Below are positions 8,582 to 17,670 of a stretch of DNA of 64,000 nt, one piece after another (the stretch's first letter is position 1; every line of letters starts with the position of its first letter). The notes below the pieces were generated by a model, which was not told where the DNA came from, did no database searches, and saw nothing but the letters and a program-made list of their open reading frames with translations. The translations under genes were made by a program, and so were the position numbers. The stretch is from Faucicola sp902506215 (GTDB lineage Bacteria > Pseudomonadota > Gammaproteobacteria > Pseudomonadales > Moraxellaceae). Where the stretch lies: contig CP069437.1 of the NCBI GenBank assembly GCA_016888885.1, positions 1,674,001-1,738,000 of the forward strand. The letters run 5' to 3'.

Positions 8582-9661
8582 ATGATGGCAACTTTATCAA
8601 CCGCTGAGCGCTATCAGCACCAATACTACATGTCACGCGCCATTGAGCTGGCTAAAAAAGGACGTTTCACCACCCGTCCCAATCCTAATGTCGGCTGCGT
8701 CATCGTCAAAGATAATCAAATCATTGGCGAAGGTTTTCACTATCAAGCAGGACAACCCCACGCCGAAGTGTTTGCCCTTCGCCAAGCGTATGAGCGTGAT
8801 GCCAAGCAATTACAAGGCGCAACAGCATATGTCACCCTTGAGCCTTGTAGTCATCATGGACGTACCCCGCCCTGTGCTGATGCGCTAATCAAAGCGGGTA
8901 TTAGCCGTGTTGTGATTGCTGTTGTCGATCCTAATCCTAAAGTCGATGGTGGCGGTATTGCCAAACTGCAGCAGGCGGGTATCGAAGTGATTACTGGCAT
9001 TTGTGAGCAAGCGGCTTATCAATTAAACGAAGGGTTTTTTAAAGTCATGCGTGGCGGTTTGCCTTTTGTGCGCTTAAAGATAGCGACAAGTCTGGATGGA
9101 CGCACCGCGATGGCAAATGGCGAGTCAAAATGGATAACCAGTGACCAATCACGCGAGGATGTACAGCGTTTACGAGCTCAGGCAGGGGCGATTATCACGG
9201 GTAGCGAAACCATCCTACAAGACCATCCTGCGCTAAATATCCGTAGTCAGCAATTAGGGGTAAATTTAGACGATATACCCCAGCCGTTATTGGTCGTGCT
9301 TGACCGTCGTCAACGCATCCAAATGACGGATGCATGGTACCAAAGTCAAATCAACAAGCGTCCCGTTTTGCTTATCCAAGACGCAACTATGAGCTTAACC
9401 CAGCTACTCACCAGTCTAAAAGACAATTACCAAATCAATGATGTGTTGGTTGAATCGGGTGCGACGGTCGCTGCTAGTTTCTTACAATATGGTTTGGTAG
9501 ATGAATTAGTCGTGTATCAAGCGCCATGCATTTTGGGTAACAATGCTAAGCCAATGATTAACTTTAATGCACAGCATATCCACCAACAAATTATTGCTTC
9601 ACTGGTTTCACATGAAACAATGGGTGCTGATATCAAACTAACCTATCGCTTTGATAAGTAA
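8582..9661 (+). CDS. ribD: Bifunctional riboflavin deaminase/reductase RibD
   Basis: The 359-residue enzyme has an N-terminal cytidine-deaminase-like domain with HAEVFAL (around residue 60) and PCSHHGRTPPCADALI (around 89-104), the zinc ligands, then a C-terminal reductase domain beginning near LPFVRLKIATSLDGRTA (about 160). It performs steps two and three of riboflavin synthesis. The start could also be the next codon, at 8585. A parS-like sequence (9605-9618) lies inside the 3' part of the gene. ribE follows after an unusually complex 466-bp gap. Confidence 0.97.
   Translation: MMATLSTAERYQHQYYMSRAIELAKKGRFTTRPNPNVGCVIVKDNQIIGEGFHYQAGQPHAEVFALRQAYERDAKQLQGATAYVTLEPCSHHGRTPPCADALIKAGISRVVIAVVDPNPKVDGGGIAKLQQAGIEVITGICEQAAYQLNEGFFKVMRGGLPFVRLKIATSLDGRTAMANGESKWITSDQSREDVQRLRAQAGAIITGSETILQDHPALNIRSQQLGVNLDDIPQPLLVVLDRRQRIQMTDAWYQSQINKRPVLLIQDATMSLTQLLTSLKDNYQINDVLVESGATVAASFLQYGLVDELVVYQAPCILGNNAKPMINFNAQHIHQQIIASLVSHETMGADIKLTYRFDK
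9605..9618. promoter_or_regulatory. parS: parS-like ParB-binding site (variant) inside ribD
   Basis: GTTTCACATGAAAC differs by one base from the core of the ParB site TGTTTCACGTGAAACA. It lies within the ribD coding sequence. Confidence 0.55.
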
Positions 9662-9796
9662 ATCCACACAATGGACTAGGTAAATCTTGCTCAAGAAACC
9701 CGTTAACCTGATATATTCTTTGCTTTTTAAAACTTATCCACATTGTTAGCTAAATTTAATAACTACGTTAAAACCAGCATTTCTTTTGTGGATAAG

Positions 9797-9812
9797 TGTT
9801 TCACATGAAACA
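9797..9812. promoter_or_regulatory. parS: parS-like ParB-binding site (one mismatch)
   Basis: TGTTTCACATGAAACA matches the ParB consensus at 15 of 16 positions. It overlaps the end of the TGTGGATAAG DnaA-box stretch by being directly adjacent to it. Confidence 0.65.
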
Positions 9813-9855
9813 ATAACTAGAGTCAAATTTTACTGTAATACTAGACTATAAGCGG

Positions 9856-9871
9856 TGTTTCACATGAAACA
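9856..9871. promoter_or_regulatory. parS: parS-like ParB-binding site (one mismatch)
   Basis: A second TGTTTCACATGAAACA copy lies 59 bp after the first, in the same intergenic region. Confidence 0.65.
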
Positions 9872-10127
9872 TCGCACAAAACACCCGTTGCTTATCGCAA
9901 TTATGACCAGTGGATAAGTAGATAAACAAGGTCATAAGTAGTCTGTGACGATAAGTTATCCACCAAAAGCTACCTCTATTATTTTAATTTTTTGAGCGCT
10001 TGATGCTCGATTTGAATTAGAGTTGATCGCTGATCATAATTTAATTATTCTAAATAATATTTTATGTTTGTGATAGTTGTAAAAGTACATTAAAATGCAT
10101 TGTTATGATAAAAAACTAGGATAAACA

Positions 10128-10796
10128 ATGTTCACAGGTATTATTGAAGCTACTGGAAAAATCGTTGCGATTACGCCAACACAGGGTGATGTACGCTTAA
10201 AAGTTCAATCTGACTATTTGGACTTTGCGGATGTCAAATTGGGTGACTCGATTGCAAGTAATGGGATTTGTCTCACTGTTGTAGAACAAGGTAAAGACTG
10301 GTACGCCGTTGATGTTTCACGTGAAACACTCAATAAAACAGCGATGCAACAATGGCAAGTAGGTGATGTATTAAACCTTGAAAAAGCCATGTTGCCTACT
10401 ACACGATTTGGCGGACACATTGTCAGCGGTCATGTTGATACCACGGGTACGGTTAAACTGATAAAAAATGATTCGCGCTCGATTTACATAGAGATTGAGA
10501 TTCCAAGCGAGTTTACCAAATATGTCGCTACCAAGGGTTCTGTAACGGTCGATGGTATTAGCCTGACCAGTAATTTGGTAGAAGGTAATGTGATTAGTTT
10601 AAATATCATCCCGCATACAGCGCAGGTCACCAATATAGGCAGGCATTGGAAAGTGGCAACAAAAGTTAACATCGAGGTGGATGTGGTAGCCAGATATTTA
10701 GAAAAGCTTCTTGTGTCAACATCAGGCAACATGTCACATGCTAACCATGAAGGCATTACCTTAAGCTTCCTACAACAAAATGGATTTAGCAAATAA
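10128..10796 (+). CDS. ribE: Riboflavin synthase alpha chain
   Basis: The 222-residue protein starts MFTGIIEATGKI, the invariant N-terminus of riboflavin synthase, and has two tandem lumazine-binding domains (about residues 1-95 and 96-190) with GGHIVSGHVD at the junction. It converts two 6,7-dimethyl-8-ribityllumazine molecules to riboflavin. A perfect parS palindrome at 10313-10328 encodes the V-S-R-E-T segment. ribBA and ribH, often adjacent, do not follow. A degraded-looking 326-bp stretch does. Confidence 0.96.
   Translation: MFTGIIEATGKIVAITPTQGDVRLKVQSDYLDFADVKLGDSIASNGICLTVVEQGKDWYAVDVSRETLNKTAMQQWQVGDVLNLEKAMLPTTRFGGHIVSGHVDTTGTVKLIKNDSRSIYIEIEIPSEFTKYVATKGSVTVDGISLTSNLVEGNVISLNIIPHTAQVTNIGRHWKVATKVNIEVDVVARYLEKLLVSTSGNMSHANHEGITLSFLQQNGFSK
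10313..10328. promoter_or_regulatory. parS: parS ParB-binding site (perfect) inside ribE
   Basis: TGTTTCACGTGAAACA is identical to the bacterial parS consensus palindrome. It lies in ribE codons for V-S-R-E-T, a position where the family already tends to have an ETL motif. Confidence 0.85.
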
Positions 10797-11122
10797 CACC
10801 GATATATCCCCTGCTAAACTTTTAGCCGAACAAAAATCGTCAAATTTGCAGTTTTAGGCGGTAAACACGATGCGCTTACTTTAGTGGCTACAAAGGTCGC
10901 CGATTAAGGGATATTGGTGGCTAAATGATATTGGTAATTAAAAATAACAAATAGCCAGTTGCTAATCGCAAAACATAAATTTGTCAGCAATTGATGAAAA
11001 ATTTTTAAGTATGGTGAAAGATTGAACTTCTTTTTTCTAGAAAAAAGTGTAACAATAACTCAATCAAATCAATCTGTAATGATACATATTGAAACATGAG
11101 GTTAAGGTTATAGGGAGTTTAA
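10797..11122. other. Gene-free stretch after ribE, possibly degraded coding sequence
   Basis: Two short frames are visible: one starting at 10780 (MDLANNTDISPAKLLAEQ, stop near 10856) and a shifted one reading KIVKFAVLGGKHDAL before a stop near 10907. They could be the decayed remains of one gene but I do not recognise a family. The last 100 bp is AT-rich and probably carries the promoter of the next gene. Confidence 0.3.
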
Positions 11123-12202
11123 ATGGACACGCTACTATCAAATAATTTTTTCAACCGTGCTATCATGTTAACACTGTTAGCGACTTTATTAACTGCTTGT
11201 GGTGGCGGGGAAAGCGGTAACAGCGATAGCTCATCAACCACCTCCCCAACCCCTATTCCTACCTCTACCACTAATAGCACAGTAGAATTGGCTGCGATGA
11301 AGTTGTTGAATGAAAATCGCACTCAGTGTGGCTTTGGTAGTCTAACAGCCAATCAAAATCTTAACCTTACAGCAATGAATCATGCCAACTATATGGCATC
11401 GGTAACTGAAACAAATAAACAGCCATTTGCAAGTCACGAAGAGCAAGCTGAAACGGGTTTGTTAGATACAGGAATTACCAACCCCTATTATTCAGGTATT
11501 GATTTAGCCACTAGACTAAATCCCCTTACCTTGGGTAAAAAAGCAGTTAGCACTCATTACGATTATCAAGCGCAAGGTGAGAATATTTCGTTATCAAACT
11601 TCTCCACCAAGGATAGTAGTTATACAGTAAATGACACTGCCACAGTCGAAGCCATGTTGTATAATTTATTTGCTGCCCCTTATCACCTGCGCAGTTTAGT
11701 TTATCCGCAATTTACTGAGGTAGGATTAAGCTATCAATTAGTCAAATGGACCGCCAATAATGGAATTAATCATACGAGTCTATTGGAAATCGTATCTGCG
11801 TTACCTTCCAGCCAAAAATATATAGAAAATACCAAGCTTTTGAATTTCCCTTGTGATGGGGTTACTACTGACTATAAACTCACAGATGAAACCCCGAACC
11901 CATTTGGTACAACCCGAAATTTAAAAGACCAGCCAACTGGACAACCTGTATATGTGTTAGCACCTTTTGATAAAACTATTGCCGAGGCGACAGCCACAAT
12001 AACGCAAAATGGTACGTCGATAGGCATGATACATACGCTAACAAGCCTCTCTGACCCCAATAAACTATTAAGCAAAAATGAAGTCATCTTCATCCCAGAT
12101 TTACCGCTTAAACCCAATACTAGCTACCAAGTCAGTTACCAACTGGTTTATAATGATGGACAAAAAACCACCAACCAATTTACTTTTAAAACTCGACCCT
12201 AA
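11123..12202 (+). CDS. CAP (SCP/PR1)-domain lipoprotein
   Basis: The 359-residue protein has a signal peptide ending in the lipobox LLTAC (Cys26), so it should be lipidated and exported. A Gly/Ser/Thr/Pro-rich linker follows to about residue 52. A CAP-like domain covers about 55-235: AAMKLLNENRTQCG, LNLTAMNHANYMA, a GENIS motif and AAPYHLRSLVYPQFTEVGLSY, all typical of the family. A C-terminal beta-rich segment (about 250-359) ends the protein. CAP proteins are found outside the cell or in the envelope, but their bacterial role is mostly unclear. It is a single gene with a bidirectional terminator after it. Confidence 0.8.
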   Translation: MDTLLSNNFFNRAIMLTLLATLLTACGGGESGNSDSSSTTSPTPIPTSTTNSTVELAAMKLLNENRTQCGFGSLTANQNLNLTAMNHANYMASVTETNKQPFASHEEQAETGLLDTGITNPYYSGIDLATRLNPLTLGKKAVSTHYDYQAQGENISLSNFSTKDSSYTVNDTATVEAMLYNLFAAPYHLRSLVYPQFTEVGLSYQLVKWTANNGINHTSLLEIVSALPSSQKYIENTKLLNFPCDGVTTDYKLTDETPNPFGTTRNLKDQPTGQPVYVLAPFDKTIAEATATITQNGTSIGMIHTLTSLSDPNKLLSKNEVIFIPDLPLKPNTSYQVSYQLVYNDGQKTTNQFTFKTRP

Positions 12203-12220
12203 TAACGTTTTACTTCAAAC

Positions 12221-12252
12221 AAAAAAAGACCAAGTTAATTTGGTCTTTTTTT
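12221..12252. terminator. Bidirectional terminator between CAP lipoprotein and sensor kinase
   Basis: A 13-bp stem, AAAAAAAGACCAA (12221-12233) with TTGGTCTTTTTTT (12240-12252), has A and T tracts on both sides and serves two convergent genes. Confidence 0.9.
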
Positions 12253-12258
12253 ATTGTC

Positions 12259-15081
12259 TCAGACCATGTAATGGTTGATGGCTTCGATGAGTTTTTGCTT
12301 GTTGATAGGTTTGGTCAAAAAACTGTCCATGCCCGCTTCTAAACAGATATTTCTATCATCATCAGAATCGTTGGCGGTTAAGGCAACAATCGGCACACTA
12401 TCTTTCTTGAGACGAATAATACGTGTGGCTTCAATACCATCTAAAATTGGCATACGACAGTCCATCAACACAAGTCCGATTCGCTGACGATTTTCACTGA
12501 GTAACTTAACCGCTTGCTCGCCATCATCGGCTACAAGATACCGATAACCCAATGTTTCTAAATGTTTTTTGGCAATTTTTTGGTTAACGGGGTTGTCTTC
12601 TGCTATTAGTATCAATTTTTGACTAGAGTGATGCGCATCGGTTGGGTTATCAACACTCGTTTGCCCATCATCAACCAATTGAATTGGTGTGTCCAATAAG
12701 ACATTATAGTTATTAACGGGTGGTGATGCGGATGCTACGCTAACGCTAGAATGAGAGAGATTAGGGTACTGCTGCAAAAATTGCTTAAATGCCAGTTGTA
12801 CGGGGAGATGGGTGTTGGTTTTTTCTTTATTGATTTTTAAATCATATAGATGATTCACTTCCGCAATCAAGTGACTTAAAGACGCAGGTTTTTGCAAATA
12901 CCCATCAAATTGTAATTGGTGTTCGGGTGGCAAAGTTTTGGGGGATTCCATGCTTAAAATAATTTTAATCGCATCATTATAAAAATGAATATGATCTAAT
13001 AAATGATTATTGGCTTTGAGTGCTACATCATCAATCACAAAGACCGGCATCAAGCCTTGCAAATCAAGGTTATTAATCGTATTGATAACGCCTTCATCCA
13101 TAGCTGTAAAGATATGGTGCGACAATTCCACATAATTTAAAACTTTACTCACTCGCTCAAAGATAGAAAATGGCGAGATAATAATCAGTGTTACCCTTAA
13201 ATTACCAGTTTTATATTGGTAAGCAGACTGCAGACTAAACTTTGGAATCGGTAAAAATAGTTGGAATTCACTGCCTTGACCAAATTGACTTTCTAAATGA
13301 ATAAACCCGCCCAATAAATGTGAAAAACTATTTGAAATAGCTAAACCCAGCCCTGTACCGCCAAACTGCCGACTAATGGAATCATTGGCTTGACCAAAAT
13401 AAGAAAATAACTTTTGTTGGTCTTTTTGTGTAATACCTAAGCCGGTATCTTTTACTGATATTTTTAACCAATCTTTGCTGACAGTGGTATTTTGGCTGGT
13501 TTTAGCCTTGATTAATGGGTGATGGCTATCGATTTTATCAACCGTGATAGCCACGTAGCCCTCTTTGGTAAATTTCACCGCATTGGTCAATAAGTTTAAA
13601 ATAATTTGGCGTAATTTACCTTCATCACAATCAATAAAACGTGGGGTAAGGGGATCCACAAAAATATACAAACTAATTTTTTGACGTCGGGCATTACCAA
13701 GCATCAGTTCAGTGGTCTGGCGTAGTAACTTCAAGAGATCAATAGACGTGACATTGGTTTGTAGCTTGCCTGCGTCTAATTTGGCAACATCCAGCATATC
13801 ATTGAGCAGTTGAATCATGGTCTGGCTGGATTGCTGCAAGGTTGCGATGGTTTCTTGTTGCTCGCTATTAAACTGGGCTTTATCTTCAGCAAGTAGATCT
13901 ATCATGCCGACTAGACCACTGAGTGGGGTACGTAATTCATGCCCCACTACCGCCCACATTTTATTAAAACTGGTTAGTTTATCGGCAGTAAATTTATCCT
14001 CGACCCACGCTTTTTGCAGCTTATCGTGATAATCGGTGGTATCTTGTAAGCCACAGCTATAACCTTGTAGTTGACCAAAACGGTTATAATACGGGGTAAT
14101 ACGTAAATCAAAATACAGATTTCGCTGTAGATTGGTCACGGGTAAAGTCGCATAAGTCTGAATATTCTCAAGCGAACTTAGTAGCTGCTGCGTGGTTTTA
14201 TTGGCACCGGTGATAAAGTCGCTGAGAATATACATCGACCCCTGTTGAAACGGGGTATTAAACACTTGCGAAAATTTATGGTTAAAGTACACAATCCGAC
14301 CATTTCTGCTCATGATAAATAGCAAAATTGGTGAAGTATCAATCAAAATATTTTGTCGATAAGTTAACTGGCGAACCTTATCATAATATTGCCCCATCTT
14401 ATAAGCATATCGGTTAAATAGCTGAGCTAAATAAAGCGATTCAGGGTGGTTACGAAACTCATGAAGCTTGGCAGGCTGATAACCTTCACTAATTTGCAAT
14501 TGCAAATTTTGGGCATAATCGAGAAATTTATACCAAACCTCGTAACTCTTTCGTAGTTGAATCATCACATATAAAAATAGGCAAAGCCCCAGTAGCAGCG
14601 GCAGCAAATAGATAGGGTTAGCAAAATTATTCCAAAGCGGGAAGTATTGTACTTTAACGTATAAGCGGTAACCCGCTGCCAGATTCTGCCAAACTTCAAA
14701 ACCACGAGCATCATAAAATATTTTATTGCTTTGTTTGGCAGATAGCGTCCAATTGGGTAAGGCGTCAGAGAAATCATTATGGTTGTTTTTGACAACGGTA
14801 GTATCACCGGTTGGCTCAAAGACAATCAACTGATAATTTTTAATGGCTTCATGTTGGTCTAAATTAACCTGACTCCAATCGTGCTCACCGTGGGTAATTT
14901 TATGATTGAGTTTATCAACCAGTTCAACGAGGTAGCTTTTGCCAAGCTGCTGTTGCTGCTGCAACGCATAAAGCCAGAGCAGTCCATAACCTGCCACTAT
15001 TAGTATCAGCTCGATAGCCACTAAGGTTATGATGAGTCGCCGAGCTGCTGGGCGATTGTAGAGAGAAAACTGGTTTGACAC
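12259..15081 (-). CDS. Hybrid sensor histidine kinase/response regulator
   Basis: The 940-residue inner-membrane protein has two transmembrane helices (about residues 14-40 and 156-176) flanking a periplasmic sensor region, a PAS-like domain (about 245-350), a dimerisation domain with phospho-acceptor His381 (GHELRTPLSG), and a kinase domain with N-box NLLTNAVKF, DTGLGI and GGTGLGLAIS. A degenerate receiver-like stretch covers about 650-760, and a true receiver with Asp874 (LVLMDCRMP) and a conserved TKP lysine lies at the end. No Hpt domain is present, so a separate phosphotransfer protein would be needed. The layout resembles BarA/GacS-type kinases without Hpt. No regulator gene is adjacent, so the target is unknown. 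It is divergent from fmt. Confidence 0.9.
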   Translation of the reverse strand: MSNQFSLYNRPAARRLIITLVAIELILIVAGYGLLWLYALQQQQQLGKSYLVELVDKLNHKITHGEHDWSQVNLDQHEAIKNYQLIVFEPTGDTTVVKNNHNDFSDALPNWTLSAKQSNKIFYDARGFEVWQNLAAGYRLYVKVQYFPLWNNFANPIYLLPLLLGLCLFLYVMIQLRKSYEVWYKFLDYAQNLQLQISEGYQPAKLHEFRNHPESLYLAQLFNRYAYKMGQYYDKVRQLTYRQNILIDTSPILLFIMSRNGRIVYFNHKFSQVFNTPFQQGSMYILSDFITGANKTTQQLLSSLENIQTYATLPVTNLQRNLYFDLRITPYYNRFGQLQGYSCGLQDTTDYHDKLQKAWVEDKFTADKLTSFNKMWAVVGHELRTPLSGLVGMIDLLAEDKAQFNSEQQETIATLQQSSQTMIQLLNDMLDVAKLDAGKLQTNVTSIDLLKLLRQTTELMLGNARRQKISLYIFVDPLTPRFIDCDEGKLRQIILNLLTNAVKFTKEGYVAITVDKIDSHHPLIKAKTSQNTTVSKDWLKISVKDTGLGITQKDQQKLFSYFGQANDSISRQFGGTGLGLAISNSFSHLLGGFIHLESQFGQGSEFQLFLPIPKFSLQSAYQYKTGNLRVTLIIISPFSIFERVSKVLNYVELSHHIFTAMDEGVINTINNLDLQGLMPVFVIDDVALKANNHLLDHIHFYNDAIKIILSMESPKTLPPEHQLQFDGYLQKPASLSHLIAEVNHLYDLKINKEKTNTHLPVQLAFKQFLQQYPNLSHSSVSVASASPPVNNYNVLLDTPIQLVDDGQTSVDNPTDAHHSSQKLILIAEDNPVNQKIAKKHLETLGYRYLVADDGEQAVKLLSENRQRIGLVLMDCRMPILDGIEATRIIRLKKDSVPIVALTANDSDDDRNICLEAGMDSFLTKPINKQKLIEAINHYMV

Positions 15082-15217
15082 AGCGTGATATACCCAATAA
15101 AGAAAACGGTCAATGAAGGTAAAAGAAAAAAACCTATCATCACAATGCTAGATTTAAGTATTGTGCCAATTCATATTATAATAGCAGAAATTTATTGTAT
15201 TTAAGACGAAATTTATC

Positions 15218-16234
15218 ATGTCTCAAACCCCGCTTAGGGTCGTATTTGCTGGTACGCCCGAATTTGCTAAAGTCGCCTTACAAGCGCTAATCAGTCACCA
15301 AAAAGCCCTTAATATTGACATTGTGGCAGTCTATACACAACCTGACCGCAAATCTGGTCGTGGGCAAAAAATTAGCGCATCGCCCGTCAAAGCCCTTGCC
15401 TTGGCAAATAACATTGCGGTGGAACAACCCGAAAGTTTTAGCTTAAAATCAGCCGATGGGATTGTTTCACGTGAAACACTTAAACGCTATCGACCCGATG
15501 TTATGGTGGTGGCTGCGTACGGATTGATTTTGCCGCTTGGTGTGCTGCATACCCCAAAATTTGGCTGCATCAATATTCACGGCTCATTATTGCCACGCTG
15601 GCGCGGTGCAGCGCCCATTCAGCGTGCGATTTTAGCAGGGGACGACACTACAGGCATTACCATCATGCAAATGGCGCAGGGACTCGATACGGGCGATATG
15701 CTGTATAAAATAGAATGCCCAATCACTGACACAGATACCACCCAACTATTGCATGATAAGTTAGCCAAATTAGGCGGTGAAGCCATTGTGACGGTGCTAT
15801 CTGATTTAGAAAACTATCAACAAAACGCGCAAAAACAAGACGACGCTTTGGCTAATTATGCTGAGAAAATCACCACGGCAGACGGTGAAATTAACTGGCA
15901 AAAAGATGCTATCAGTATTCAGCGTCAAATCCGTGCGTTAAATGCCTTTACCTATCTGGATGAACATAAAGACCCCAACAGCCGTATCAAAATAATAGAA
16001 GCAGCGCCCATCAAACTTGACCAACAAACCCATGAACCTGCAGGTAAAATCGTCAGTGTGGGTCGTAACGCGATTTTGGTCGCCTGTGGCAAAAACGCGA
16101 CCAACCACCAACATCAGGATGCACAGCATCTGATTAATATCACCCAAATGCAGTGGCCAGGGGGTAAGCCGTTAACCGCTGAGCAAATTGCCAATGGGGA
16201 TAAACTCAACGATGGTGATATTTTTCACTCATAA
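15218..16234 (+). CDS. fmt: Methionyl-tRNA formyltransferase
   Basis: The 338-residue enzyme starts LRVVFAGTPEFAKVAL and has the formyltransferase core motif GCINIHGSLLPRWRGAAPIQRAI (residues about 112-134; Asn, His and Asp catalytic set) and a C-terminal OB-like domain. It formylates initiator Met-tRNA. rsmB follows after 15 bp, a common fmt-rsmB pairing, but def, which often precedes fmt, is absent. A perfect parS site (15463-15478) encodes I-V-S-R-E-T at about residues 82-88. By comparison with remembered E. coli Fmt, this loop is about five residues longer. Confidence 0.97.
   Translation: MSQTPLRVVFAGTPEFAKVALQALISHQKALNIDIVAVYTQPDRKSGRGQKISASPVKALALANNIAVEQPESFSLKSADGIVSRETLKRYRPDVMVVAAYGLILPLGVLHTPKFGCINIHGSLLPRWRGAAPIQRAILAGDDTTGITIMQMAQGLDTGDMLYKIECPITDTDTTQLLHDKLAKLGGEAIVTVLSDLENYQQNAQKQDDALANYAEKITTADGEINWQKDAISIQRQIRALNAFTYLDEHKDPNSRIKIIEAAPIKLDQQTHEPAGKIVSVGRNAILVACGKNATNHQHQDAQHLINITQMQWPGGKPLTAEQIANGDKLNDGDIFHS
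15463..15478. promoter_or_regulatory. parS: parS ParB-binding site (perfect) inside fmt
   Basis: TGTTTCACGTGAAACA is a full consensus copy inside fmt, in a loop that appears lengthened relative to other Fmt proteins. Confidence 0.85.
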
Positions 16235-16249
16235 CCAATTAGGCACATC

Positions 16250-17602
16250 ATGACTCAATTACATTCTCAGCTTAACACTCGCGCCAAAGTTGTCGCCACC
16301 CTTGAGCGCATCCAACAAGGCGAGTCATTAGCTAGCTTGCTTGACCCACTACTCAACCAAGTGAGCGAAAAAGACAAAGGCTTTGCCCATGAATTATTGC
16401 TTGGCACACTGCGTCAATGGTGGGCACTCGCTCGTATTGGTGAAAGCTTGATTGAGCATGAAGTCACTGATAAAGGCGTATGGGCAGCCCTCAATATCGG
16501 ACTGTACCAACTGCTGTATATGGACGCGCCAGATTACGCGGCGATTGGTGAAACGGTCGAAGCAGTCAAACAACTGGATAAAGGTTACGGTGCTGGGCTT
16601 ATCAATGCCATACTGCGAAAGGTGCAAAAAAACCCTGCCAAATTTGCCAAGAAAATTGAGAAAAACCACAGTCTACCCAATTGGCTTGCCAAACAGCTCA
16701 AGCAGGATTGGGGTGAATACTATGCCGAGCTTGGACAAGCGCTTCGCCAACCTGCGCCCATATTCTTACGCGTCAATCGCAAATTTTGTAGTGTAGAGGA
16801 TTATGCCGATATATTAACCCAACAAGGCATCGGGTTTGCCCTAGTGTCCATTGGCTTTGAGAAGGTGCAAACCATTCAACTCACTGACCCTATAAGAATC
16901 ACCGATTTGCCTAAATTTGCCGAAGGATGGGTCAGTGTGCAAGACAGACATGCCCAGTTATCAGCGCATATTTTGGCAAGCCTCGCCTTAGATAAATCTT
17001 TGACGGTACTAGATGCTTGTACTGCGCCTGGGGGTAAACTGGCGCATTTATTGGAGCTTGCTCAGTCAAAAACGTTTCACGTGAAACATCAAAATATCAC
17101 GCATGTAATCGCTTTGGACAACGATGAAAAACGTTTACAACGGGTGAGCCAAAACCTTGAGCGTTTGCAGTTAAACCAAGAAAATGTACACTTGATATGT
17201 GAGGATGCTACAACGTTTCAAGCAGATACCCAATTTGATGTGATAGTGCTTGATGCACCTTGTACCGCAACGGGGGTGATTCGCCGCCATCCTGATATCG
17301 CACTGCTACGCACCGAAGAAGATGTAGGGCAAACTGCCGCGTTACAAGCCAATATTTTAGCCAACTGTTGGCATAATTTAGCCGATGACGGCTATCTACT
17401 CTACATCACCTGCTCGATGTTAAAAGCAGAGAATGAAAACCAATTACAAGCGTTTTTAGCCACACACAAAGCGGCACAAATCGTGGATTTTAGCCTTAAT
17501 TTATCCAACCAAATCAAACGGGACATCGGTTATCAATGCTTGCCGCTTCATCAAAACGATGGCGATGGCTTTTATTATGCCTTACTGCAAAAACGTGGCT
17601 AA
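16250..17602 (+). CDS. rsmB: 16S rRNA (cytosine-967-C5)-methyltransferase RsmB
   Basis: The 450-residue protein has an N-terminal NusB-like RNA-binding domain (about 1-140) and a C-terminal Rossmann methyltransferase domain with DACTAPGGKLAHLLELA (SAM motif, about 258-274), DAPCTATGVIRRHPDI with a catalytic-type cysteine, and YITCSMLKAEN with the nucleophilic cysteine. It methylates C967 of 16S rRNA. The segment after LLELA (QSKTFHVKHQN) seems about nine residues longer than in E. coli RsmB and is partly encoded by a parS-like site. Confidence 0.95.
   Translation: MTQLHSQLNTRAKVVATLERIQQGESLASLLDPLLNQVSEKDKGFAHELLLGTLRQWWALARIGESLIEHEVTDKGVWAALNIGLYQLLYMDAPDYAAIGETVEAVKQLDKGYGAGLINAILRKVQKNPAKFAKKIEKNHSLPNWLAKQLKQDWGEYYAELGQALRQPAPIFLRVNRKFCSVEDYADILTQQGIGFALVSIGFEKVQTIQLTDPIRITDLPKFAEGWVSVQDRHAQLSAHILASLALDKSLTVLDACTAPGGKLAHLLELAQSKTFHVKHQNITHVIALDNDEKRLQRVSQNLERLQLNQENVHLICEDATTFQADTQFDVIVLDAPCTATGVIRRHPDIALLRTEEDVGQTAALQANILANCWHNLADDGYLLYITCSMLKAENENQLQAFLATHKAAQIVDFSLNLSNQIKRDIGYQCLPLHQNDGDGFYYALLQKRG
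17073..17088. promoter_or_regulatory. parS: parS-like ParB-binding site (one mismatch) inside rsmB
   Basis: CGTTTCACGTGAAACA matches the ParB consensus at 15 of 16 bases, with the core palindrome intact. It encodes the F-H-V-K-H part of an apparent insertion. Confidence 0.8.
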
Positions 17603-17670
17603 AAAATTGGCATTCATCGCAATGCTAGGTTTATGCTAAACTGCATCAAATTGATTAAATGGATGGAAAG

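Larger units (their letters stand above)
9734..9964. other. Second DnaA-box cluster with parS-like sites (ribD-ribE gap)
   Basis: The ribD-ribE gap holds TTATCCACA (9734-9742), TGTGGATAA (9787-9795), AGTGGATAA (9909-9917) and TTATCCACC (9956-9964), interleaved with two parS-like palindromes. An AT-rich stretch (about 10020-10125) follows before ribE. The content resembles an origin or a DnaA-titration region. The function is unknown. Confidence 0.6.

Noticed and set aside
9662..10127. FMN riboswitch before ribE
   Set aside because: The conserved RFN-element segments were not found, and the region is instead occupied by DnaA boxes and parS-like sites.
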